64,000 nt of DNA from Leguminivora glycinivorella (taxonomy: Eukaryota > Arthropoda > Insecta > Lepidoptera > Tortricidae). The stretch lies in the NCBI RefSeq assembly GCF_023078275.1, contig NC_062990.1:13035549-13099548 (forward strand), in the 5' to 3' direction. A program made the position numbers and the translations under genes. Shown here one piece after another: positions 11,401 through 23,400 of this stretch. The notes under the pieces are model-generated. The model did not search any database. It saw nothing but the letters and a program-made list of their open reading frames with translations, and had not been told where the DNA came from. The number at the start of each line of letters is the position of its first letter. The stretch's first letter is position 1.

Positions 11401-14400
11401 ACCGTTAGCACTAGAAAGCTGAAATTTGGTACCAATATGTGTATCAATCACGCCAACAAAGTGCAAAAATAAAAAATGGAAAAAAATGTTTTATTAGGAT
11501 ACCCCCCGTACATGTAAAGTGGGGGCTGATTTTTTTTTTCATTCCAACCCCAACGTGTGATATATTGTTGGATAGGTATTTAAAAATGAATAAGGGTTTA
11601 CTAATATCATTTTTTAATAATATTAATATTTTCGGAAATAATCGCTCCTAAAGGAAAAAAAAGTGCGTCCCCCCCCTCTAACTTTTGAACCATATGTTTA
11701 AAAAATATGAAAAAAATCACAAAAGTAGAACTTTATAAAAACTTTTTAGGAAAATTGTTTTGAACTTGATAGGTTCAGTAGTTTTTGAGAAAAATACGGA
11801 AAACTACGGAACCCTACACTGAGCGTGGCCCGACACGCTCTTGGCCGGCTTTTATTTTTTAACTAGTGCTGTGGCAGAGTCTGTCATTTCGATTCAAATG
11901 ACATTTCAGTAAGTTGATAGAAATCATATATTTGTTTAAGCGCCTGTGCGGTTAAACAACTACTTTGCCCCCTTGTAAAACAAATAACTATTTTCTCCAG
12001 GCTGTATCGAACGTGCCACAGCGCATCGCGTCCAAACACACGGGTCGCGGGCGCCGCGTGCTGGAACAGTCTCCGGGCGCCGCGCGAGCAAGGCCTAGGT
12101 CTTTGCTCACGGACCACGTTGTACCCACCAGGGATCTGTCTAGTGGTCGCGTAAGTACTTCATTCTACTCGTCGACTTTAATCTGTCAATTAGGACACCA
12201 TAGACTAAACTATAAGTGCTGACTTTTCAGTATTGGATGGTCTTTGACACTTAGTCAACTATAATATTTCATTGCACTTCACTTTAGTTAACTGAAAAAA
12301 ATTCAAAAATAGAACTTCATACAAGTTCTATACTAATTTGCGATACCTGGCAAATTTTTCTGCATCTGAAACACATTTTTTTTTATGTATCACGTTATCG
12401 ACCAATCACAGACGGTTATTACAAACAATTGGTTGCCAAGTAATTCGAAGTTGATACAACGGTGAACGACGCCATTAACCCTTCGAGTCCCAAGCATCTA
12501 TATGTATTTACTTATATTTTCTGACATCATATGATGTCGCTGGGGCTCGAAGGGTTAACATTAATTTTAAGTTGAATGATGATATTTTTCATCCATTGAT
12601 GATGAAGATAATGACTCGTAGAAAAAGTATTGTATACAATAGTGATATAATTAAGCTTTTCACTCTCGTACCGTACTATTAGGCCACTCAGCAAGCTTCG
12701 TGGCCTAAACATGGTACTCGACTGAAAAGCCTTGTATTATATCACGATTGTATAAAATACTATATTTATTACGAAGAATTGTGAATGCTCTTCAGGCCAC
12801 TGTAAGTAAGTACAGAATCCGCTTCTGCGGCGAATAACGAGGCAAACTGTCAATTAATTCAACTATTGCCACGGTTAATTTCTTAGAAGATTTTTTCTCG
12901 ATGAGATCTTTCCTAAGGGTGGTATCTACCAGCACCGAGCCGCATCTTAATATCCCTCGTTAGTATAAAGACAAAGAAAGCTGAAAGCATGCGTGCGCAT
13001 GTTCTTTCTAGCGAGCAATTTCTCATAAAATGTGCTCGATGCCATAAATTAAATAAGATCATATCATCCCATACATTAAAATGCGACCGCCTAAGACCGC
13101 GCTTACACTCCACCACACATAGATGGCGCCACAAAAAAAATGTCTTGTATTGTAGCTTTCGATTATACTTGTAGATAGCGTTAAGTGTCACTTTTGACAT
13201 AGATTTACGGCTCGGAATTGACACTTAATGCCAATCTACAAATAATCGGTGGCAACAAGGCATTTTTTGTGGCGCCATCTATGTGTGGTGGAGTGTAAGC
13301 GCGTTCGTAGGCGGTCGCATTTTAATGTATGGGATGGTATGATCTTGTTATATTTAATTTATGTCGATGCTGATATATGTGACTTCACCCTAAAAGGTTA
13401 GGAAAGATGATGTGACTTCACCCTTAGTTATCTAACGATCTACGGTTATCGAACAATGAGGATACACTGTAAGGCCGATAGTCCACTATCATATGTTTGT
13501 CATAGAAATATGATCAAAGGTCTGTATGCCTTTCTTTTTCTCCAACGTGAAGAAAAAGGACGGCATGTTGCCTATGATAATATTTCTATGATAAATATAT
13601 GATGGTGGTAAGTGGACTATCGGTCTAAGGTTGATATGAGATGCAAAAAAAAAGAAATAGTTCAAAAAAAATAAGAATGTTCCCAATATGTTAGTTACAC
13701 TTATCTCTTTTTCTAGGTTCGTATGGAAGAAGAGAGAGCAGCACGTAGGGCAGGCTACGATGATTCTCCCATCATAGACCTAGATGCTGACGAGGACCTA
13801 GGTCACGGGGCAGCGCGAGCGAGGTTATTGAACTTTACTGATGAGCCGGAGCGCGCTGATACTGTCAAACGAGGTGAGAAGTTTACTAATTGTCCCGCTA
13901 GATGCCGCTGTATCCAGTGCAGGGATTTCTACAACGCGCTAACGGCATTTTTATAGAGATTGTATATAAGGCTGGTGTACAGCAAATAGGTTAATGAAGA
14001 TGAGCTTGCGCAATGTCCCGTTAGATGTCGCTGTATCGGGCACGGCGATTCCTACAACGCGCTATCGGAATTTTTATATGGATTGTATAAAAGGATTGAG
14101 AATTGTTTATCGATTGAAGGTTATGATGATTCTCCCATAGTAGACCTAGATGCTGACGAGGACCTAGGTCACGGGGCAGCGCGGGCAAGGTTATTGAACT
14201 TTACCGACGAGCCGGAGCGCGCTGATACTGTCAAACGATTTGAGAAGTTTACTAAATGTCCCGCTAGATGTCGCTGTATCCAGGGCGGGCGGTGATTTCT
14301 ACAACGCGCTAACGGCATTTTTATAGAGATTGTATATAAGGCTGGTGTACAGCAAATAGGTTAATGAAGATGAGCTTACGCAATGTCCCGTTAGATGTCG

Positions 14401-17400
14401 CTGTATCGGGCACGGCGATTCCTACAACGCGCTATCGGAATTTTTATATGGATTGTATAAAAGGATTGAGAATTGTTTATCGATTGAAGGTTATGATGAT
14501 TCTCCCATAGTAGACCTAGATGCCTAGATGCTGACGAGGACCTAGGTCACGGGGCAGCGCGGGCAAGGTTATTGAACTTTACCGACGAACCGGAGCGCGC
14601 TGATACTGTCAAACGATTTGAGAAGTTTACTAATTGTCCCGCTAGATGCCGCTGTATCCAGTGCAGAGATTTCTACAACGCGCTAACGGCATTTTTATAG
14701 AGATTGTATATAAGGCTGGTGTACAGCAAATAGGTTATGAAGATTGAGGTGAGCTTAGGCAACGTTCCGTTAGATGTCGCTGTATCGGGCACGGCGATTT
14801 CTACAACGCGCTAACGGAATTTTTATATGGATTGTATAAAAATATTGAGGATTGTTATCGATTGAAGGTTGTGATGATTCTTCCATCGTAGGACTAGATG
14901 CTGACGAGGACCTAGGTCACGGGGCAGCAAGAGCGAGGTTATTGAACTTTACCGACGAGCCGGAGCGCGCTGATACTGTCAAATGCTGCACCCGCTAGAT
15001 GTCGCTGTATCCAGCGCGGCTATTTCTACAACGCGCTAACGGAATGACAACGACACCCCACGTAGACGATGGATGCTTGATTAAATAAAGAATATTTTTA
15101 TTAGATGTAGCTGTATCCAGTGCGACGATTTCTATAACGCGCTCACGGAATTTTATAGGGGCCGTATACGTAATCGCCAGATCATAATTTATGAAATTCT
15201 TAAGCATATTATGCAAATAAATCCGCCATTTCATTATAATGATTTTAAGATTTTTTCAGAAATATCACGATTTGCCTTACAAAAAATATATTGGATTGGA
15301 AGAATGTACAAAATCCTTCTTGTTGTCCTTTATTTTACCTCTAATTCTTTCCTAATCATAAATATTACAGTTTCAGTTCACCACAGACAGTCCAGCGAGG
15401 ATTGGAGCGTGAAGTCCCTAATGACCTGCCCGAAACACAACCCCCTAACCCCAGAAATGGCCAACGACACGATGCCCAACAGCGAAAAGTGAGTAACCCA
15501 CAATTCACAATATTCCAGCTTCTTTATTTATATTTATTTATTTTAATTTCGTTATTATGTTATAGCAAGTGGTGTCGGGCAATAACGGGTGATGATATTA
15601 TGAGAATGAGTCTGAGGTATATATAAAGAAACGTTATTTTTGTTAACATTTTTTGCAGTTTCGTTATAACAGTTTTTGGCGATTTTCAATGTGTGTATAA
15701 AGGTTTTTAAGAGTGTCTTATGTGCACTGTGAGTAGTAATGTTTTAAAAATGTGTTTTTTTTTCGTGTAAGTGCATGTTTTGTCTTTTTGTCCCGATTTC
15801 TATGTTTGGCTTTACGTTATATATTTTTTATACATTGTGAAATATTAAATTTGAGTGAGGTAAGAATTGAGTGATAAGAGTGAACAGTGAGTTTTGAAGA
15901 TTTTGCAGTTGAAAAGTGTTTTTTAATTGTTTATGTTCTTTTTCCTTATATGGTCTGAAGTTAAGCTCTTTCTTTAGTATTATTACATTATTTCCATTGT
16001 AGTTTCATGAGACTGTAACTACAAATAACTTCATTCGACTTTCTTCCACAGTTTCAATAGATTAAAATTTTAGATATCAGCCGGCGTATTATGATTCCAA
16101 TTTTAACACTTATCCACGTGGATAAAGCATCCGTCACGCTTTGGCAAGTATGTCAGTGTGAGAGTGACAGTTGTCTTATCCACGTGGACAAGTGATAAAA
16201 TTGGAAGCATGATACGCCGGCTGTATTTCACTAAGACTTGCCTAGAATCAAAACATTTACTATATTTCCTTGCATGTAAAGAATAGTAAAGTGGCTTTCC
16301 CTAAATGGGCCTTATACTTCAAGTGCACCATTGTCTTTTCCTTCCAAAATACCTGATAAAATAGTAGATTATATAGGCCAGTAAGGTAAGAAATGTCTCA
16401 AATCATATGTAATTAGGTGACATAGTAGATTTAAAAAAAAGTCTATTTAAATTTTTGGCAAGGAAAGCCTACTATTCTATTAAAGAATTTCTCTCCGATT
16501 CTGAACTGTAGAATATCATTAAGATTAGGTTTAGTCTCAGGTCTTATTTGTTTAATATTTGCTGCATGCTCAATCGCCACAAAAAAATATTTGTATGCCT
16601 ACAGGCAAAGCATAGCGACACTGACACAACTCCATGTAAGATCTATATGTACCTAATCCTCGACTCAGACAAATCATAAATCATAATCATAACTCATAAA
16701 TATTTTATTTGTAAACATAGGTACTACTACCTATGTTTACAAATAAAATATTTATGATTTGTCTGAGTCGAGGTCAGCTAACATGTGATCCAAGGTTTTT
16801 TTTATTTTATTTACTGGCCAAGATGAGTATACTATTTACAAGCTTTTATTCAACTTACCTTGTTAGTGTGTTAGTTTGGGTCAAAACGTAGAAACTAAAT
16901 TTGACCCAGTTCCCGGTTTCCGATTGAGCTGAAATTTTGCACACATATGTAAATCACGTGACAATGCAATATTATGGTATCCTGGAGCTGATCTGATGAT
17001 GGAGCAGAAAGGTGGTCATAGGAACTGTTAGGAAACGTCGTATCCCCATCGAGTAAGGGGTTTTTAGAAACGTCTCGGAGAGCAGTAGATGACTGTTGAA
17101 AGAAAGGTACAGTCGGCGATAAAAGCTTGTGTCAAAAACTTACTCTGTTCTACTGAAGCGGTAACTTCGTTTAGCGCAGCCGCCTGAAATTTAACGCTTA
17201 TCGGTCGGAGGACAAAATAGATCCATATTGCACATATGTGAGTGTGTTTAGTAAAACGTCCCACTTTGTCGGTTACCATAGGCGAGGTTTATTTGTATCT
17301 TTATATGAATAAACTGACAAAGCGGCTTAATAGCAATCGACAAAGTGGGACGTTTTCCCGTGCACACTCGCATATCATGAAGATAAGAACCCTTTAGGCA

Positions 17401-20400
17401 TGGAATACCACAGATAACTTTACTTCATGGTTTACTTATAATGAAACTGTTACTGTACAATATAAACTGTACTTCTTTTGAGGTTATAATTATTTTATAA
17501 AAGAATTTCCTAGTTATTTTCCAATTATCATGCACTAAACTTCAGGCCATACCCTAGGACTATACTCTGGCAAGCACACGTCTGTATGTGTCTCGTTTGT
17601 TTTAGGAGCCTCTTGCAATATATAGACGAAGAATTAATGCTCAGGTAAACTGGACATCCGCATGTTTCGCATGTATGTGTGTAGTGTAGCTGTTCGGAAA
17701 TGTTTTACATACCTAAGAATATTTTCAAAAATTGGGACACAATTAGAGTGAGTTGTAAACAAAAATTTAAGTCGCTATCAGTTTTGTAACGATAAATTAA
17801 GCATGAAATTTCAATGAAATGAAAACGAGGTGAGAAGTTTAATAAATGTCCCTCTAGATGTCGCTGTACCCAGGGTGGTGATTTCTACAACGCGCTAACG
17901 GCATTTTTATAGAGATTGTATACAGCGCGTAAACCTAATAAGGGCGATAAATGAAACCAGGCATATAATTCAATATTGTTATCATCAATTAAGAAGTGGT
18001 TTTGAATTACTCTTAATTTTCAGCCCATAATTAATTTCTGAAAAATTTCCCAGCAGCAATGTACTGTAAACGTGGTTGCGATGACAATCAATGACAACTG
18101 TCAACGAGCCTTTAACGCGAGTGTTTGCATTACGTTGCGGACCGAATTAATTTGTATGGATAAAAAAAATATTTCAATTTTAAGTAAAAGTTATCTAATT
18201 CCATTTTTTATGTCCTATACTCACCACCGTTAAGAGGTTCGCCCGTATTAGGTTTACACCCTGTATAAGTTTTTGTGTTAATTAGATACACTATACTCGT
18301 AAGCAATAATCTAAATTCTGTACGTGAAAAAAAGTTGATTTTCTTACAGATTTTATGCTTAATTGTCGTTACAAAACTGACATCGACTTAATTTTTTGTT
18401 AACAACTGACGCTTATTGTGAGTCTCAATATCTAAAAATTCCCATAAAATGCTTGAGAGATTTAACATGTTTGAAGGTTTGAATATTTAAGGCAAGTCAC
18501 TCACGTAATTTTGGTTGAATTTGGTTGACTACCATCTGTTGGACACTGATCTGATATGACTGATATTCATTAAAATCAACCGGGATATCGTCACTACTTT
18601 GAAAAAATCTCGTATCTCACGCTGTTCCTCAAAGTTAAAACGCAGTAAGTCTATATGCATCCCATACATACTACAATTTTCTTTTCATTGACAGACGAAG
18701 ATACAAGTTTTTTTAAAAGTAGTGACGATATTCGTGTCTGGAGGGGTAAACGCGTCTTTTGAAGATATTTTCTAAACTGAATATATTAATATTTAAAGTC
18801 ACATACAGGTCGAACGCGATTAATTAACACTATTTTACCTTTTTTCCCAACGTTTCGGCCAGGTTGCACTGGCCGCGGTCGTTACCTGGCCGAAACGTTG
18901 GGAAAAAAGGTAAAATAATGTTAATTAATCGCGTTCGACCTGTATGTGACTTTAAATATGTGTACAAAGCGCGAGAACTTAAAGTGTGAATATACACCGT
19001 GTTTCACTTAACACTAAAAACCTGAAAACCGTTTGTTCAGAATCGAGAGTAGAATCGATTGAGCTATATCTTGATGGGGGTAATATTTTTTGTTTTAATT
19101 TGTATTATTAGTTATTGTTTACGTGCCCATTCTACAAATTCGTAATACAACATTGTGCATATCATATTGCTAGAGGTTGTATACCTTTTTCAGTATTTAG
19201 GGGTATTAATACTGGCTGGTTACTTGGACGATTATTTTTTCCGCTATGAGTTTGACGTTGTGCGTCACTTTAATTTTAAAGTTTATCATAAGTCATAACA
19301 AATTGAACTCTTACCTAATTACAACCTTGTCATTTTGAACGTTAGGTTTAAATTTGCTTACTGTGTCACCTGTCTAATTTGAAGTTTACTGTGACACAGT
19401 TTAACGTGATTTACAGTGACATAGCTGTCTATTGGTAAACCTTATGTCGTTGCAGTAACGTACACACTTAATCAGTTTTAAGGTTTACGATCGTAGCTAG
19501 CAATTATTTTATTGAGTGTAGAGTTAAAAGTCGAGTAGAGCTGCACAGAAATTTAAATATTCAATTTAAAAAAATAATAATCATCAAATTAAAAAATTAA
19601 TATTCTAGATACGTTTAAAAAAATAAAAATCAGTTGGGGTGTCTGAGGTTTTGAGTGATACCGGAAACACGGTGTATTAAAACTACGATTAGCGTATAAA
19701 TTTAAAAGTTTGGTGACCATACTTCGAACGTATGGTTGCAATAGTTCAAAAATGTCCCGTTTAGAAGATATCTTCTCCACCTGATGCAAATATCCTTTTT
19801 GACCTTACTTTATTCGCATTGCACATGAGAATGTAACTGGAACTCAACAGTCAGGTTCATAATATTGATGCAATAAAATAAATTAAAACCTAAATAAATT
19901 ACACATATGAAAGAAAAATTGACAAGGCCTCTATTGTCCCGGATCTGTAAGTTCACATTTTTGACACATTTTTTTTGAAGTGTGTTGCGATGTGGCTAAG
20001 ACGTATCGTTTGCCAAATCTAACGATTAAATTACAATCGATTAGGCCCTATGTACAAGGAGGCGCTTGAACAAATATACGATTTCTATCAACTTGCTGAA
20101 ATGTCATTTAAATCGAAATGGCAGACTCTGCCACAGCACTAGTTCAAAAATAAAAATGAATGATAAGTGACATAATAAGTAAATCCTGCGTGACAATTTA
20201 ATATCGTAAAATACTCACTAACGAAGATCCGCAAAAATGTAACTTGTGTAAGATAATATTTAAAGTAAGCGAAATATTGTTTTTAAGTACTTGATTTTTT
20301 TAAATATTATTACAGGATTTTATTAAAAAATTCATTAGGTTGCGCGAGTTTACGAACGCTGTCATGTGTCAAAAAGAGGTTTTTACAGCTCTGGGACAAT

Positions 20401-23400
20401 AGTGCCTGAGTGGTTTTCAATAGATTATAATTTGACTTGTGTTAATTAGAATAAAATAAATCATAATAAATCTAAGGTTGATGAAAATTTTGTAACCGAA
20501 ATGCTGTGAGTGACTCGTTTTTGATAAGTTAACGATTTTTAATTTGAACCTAATGAACGATATCTCCGTTTTTATTAATATTTGAGTTACTGCCTTTTGG
20601 TTGTTCGCTGTTTTTTTTGTTTGTTTCTTGTTTTGATCTAAATTATGTTTTATCTTATAAATAATAATTTTATATAACAATGTTTTTGAGTTCTAATAAG
20701 TTTGTTTAAATCAATTACATTTTTATTTTTTTTATTAAAAGATAACTAATAGACTACCTCCGTCTAGTATGTATGCTTTCTGAAATAGTATTTGAAACGG
20801 TCAGTACTACTTAAACTGGCTTTGCGACGCTTTAGGCGAATCACACACTGGCACCAATGGCACGCTATTCAACCGTGATTTCATTAATAAATATATGGAT
20901 ATCTAATGCCAGTTTCAGCAAGACCAACAACAGCAACAGCAACTGAGTAGGTATTCTAGCTTATATGTGACGATCCTCGAAAAAAGGTACCCTATGGCAC
21001 TCGAGTTTACGTTGATGAGCACCGCATTAGTATTGGAGCGTCATTAGTAAGCATCAAACGCCGTTACCCATACCCTTATTCTTGGAACGTCACATATGAC
21101 TAGAATTAGAATAATTTTAAAAGTGTAAAATTACTGCCTTAAGTGAGACTTCGCACCCAAGGAGGCGATTTTTGAATCTCGCATACGGGATTTTGTCACT
21201 AAAATACCGGTTGAAAACGGTGACTTGTTATTATTTTCAGTGACAATTTTCTGAATTCGAACGCGTGAGACTTCAAAATCGGCCCGCATGTCTCGGTAGG
21301 TTTCAGAAATGCAATAGTGGCTCAGTTGACGTAGCGTTCGAGTATCAGAGGCGATGGAGAATTTTCCATTTTTAGGGTTCCGTAGTCAACTAGGAACCCT
21401 TATAGTTTCGCCATGTCTGTCTGTCTGTCCGTCCGTCCGTCCGTCCGTCCGCGGATAATCTCAGTAACCGTTAGCACTAGAAAGCTGAAATTTAGTACCA
21501 ATATGTATATCAATCACGCCAACAAAGTGCAAATAAAAAATGGGAAAAAATGTTTTATTAGGGTACCCCCCCTACATGCAAAGTGGGGGCTGATATTTTT
21601 TTCATTCCAACCCCAACGTGTGATATATTGTTGGATAGGTATTTAAAAATGAATAAGGGTTTACTAAAATCATTTTTTGATAATGTTAATAGTTTCGGAA
21701 ATAATCGCTCTTAAAGGAAAAAAAAGTGCGTCCCCCCCTCTAACTTTTGAACCATATGTTTAAAAAATATGAAAAAAATCACCAAAGTAGAACTTTGTAA
21801 AGACTTTCTAGGAAAATTGTTTTGAACTTGATAGGTTCAATAGTTTTTGAGAAAAATACGAAAAACTACGGAACCCTACACTGAGCGTGGCCCGACACGC
21901 TCTTGGCCGGTTTTTAAATTTATTTAAAGTGGCATCGATTGCAGACGCTTCAGATTATCAAAAAGTTATAAATAGTCACATATAACATAACCTTTCGCTT
22001 GTTGCGGAAAATTGCCACGTCAGTGTGTGTATTGCCTTAATTAGTAGAATACTGGCGTAATTTAGTAGTTTCCGAACAGCTATGGTATAATATTTTAGTA
22101 ATATTGATATTCAATTTTATGTAATGATTTGTTTTATGTAGTTTTAGAGCATTTTATGGTTTTGTATTTAGTTATACATTGTATAGTTAACAACACTGCT
22201 GTATTTAATTTTTTTTTAATAAACTACAAAAATAAACTATGAAAATAAACTTAGCAATAGAATATAGACAAGAAACGCCTTTTAAAACAAAACTGATTTT
22301 TTAAACTGTTTTAAAATTATTTTTTTAGTGCTTCATTAATTAGACGTATTGTCCTTAAATTTAAGCACTAAACGTAATCCCAGAATGTATTAAAACCAAA
22401 TTTTACTTTAAAATGTCCATTTTCGAAATTATCACCATTGTAAACGAATTTGATCAACCACCAGCACCACTTGTTATTTAACACGAAAAAATAAATAAAA
22501 ATGTGACCTTCTCAATTAAAAGATCCGACATTATCGCTTATCATACGGACGAAATTCGCTCGCAGTCAGCTCATCCTTATGGCAAGCGAGATTGGGATGC
22601 CTTTTTCTCAGGATCGTCGCAAATGCTTGTTGAATAAAAACTTTGTGTCTAACAGCACAATCCAAAGCTTTGAAATAACCGCACTGCTACCCCGACCTTA
22701 AAAGATAAAGTAAAGACGCTAAACACGAAGAATTTCGGTCATTGACCCGAGATTTCTTATCTCTATTGTACTCGTAGAAGTTTTATGTCTATCCCGCTTG
22801 CGCAGTGGCATTGACCTCCAGCGTAATAAATAGTCTAGCAATTAAATACTCTAGAACACTCCAGTAAAAATATATAGAGGCGCGAATGGTACGTTGGCTT
22901 TCAAAAGAAAATTAGGATATTTCTACGGACAAACTGGGTGTGCCAGAGTATATAATACGACTTGATATAGTAGAAATAAAATGAAGTAATATTGTTTCAT
23001 ATAAAATTGTTGTCATAATTAAGTATGATTGTAATTAAAAAATGTGTCTCTTTCGAAGAAGATGACGACCACGATTTAGGTTCACTATGTCACATTGTAT
23101 TTTTGCGCTGTGCTATAGAAAATGGCAGGTCAATGTACGAAATTATTTCCATTTAGCGTCTTTACTTTATACAATTCTACCAAATTAGTAGCTTTGGTAA
23201 TTTCCACAGGGCGACCCTGCCAATGACGGCCGACACCGCAGCGATGTCCCAAGCGGCCGGCTTATCTGTCCACGACCAGCATCTCTCTCAATGTATCCAG
23301 TTAAAGCAAAATTTCTTAAACAACTCTACTACAAATATTTATCAGAACTTAGCTTCGAACTACCAAACACCTATAAACGCCTCTAGAGTCTCCATAGACG

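Larger units (their letters stand above)
13752..15160 (+). repeat. Tandem array of exon 7 plus intron, four units of about 366-378 bp
   Basis: The landmark TGATTCT(C/T)CC lies at 13761, 14127, 14497 and 14875, giving periods of 366, 370 and 378 bp. Each unit holds the exon core, the donor region, and intron blocks CGCTAGATG(T/C)CGCTGTATC and TTTCTACAACGCGCTAACGG. The array ends in a partial unit after 14990. Units 2 and 3 share donor damage; unit 4 has lost the donor region. Confidence 0.92.

Noticed and set aside
11209..11472. ORF with SVRPSVRPSVRP repeats
   Set aside because: It is the translation of the (TCCG)n microsatellite inside repeat G.
14083..14295. Exon 7 copy 2 as a mutually exclusive alternative exon
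   Set aside because: Its donor GT is gone and its acceptor lacks a pyrimidine tract. It is recorded as a decayed copy.
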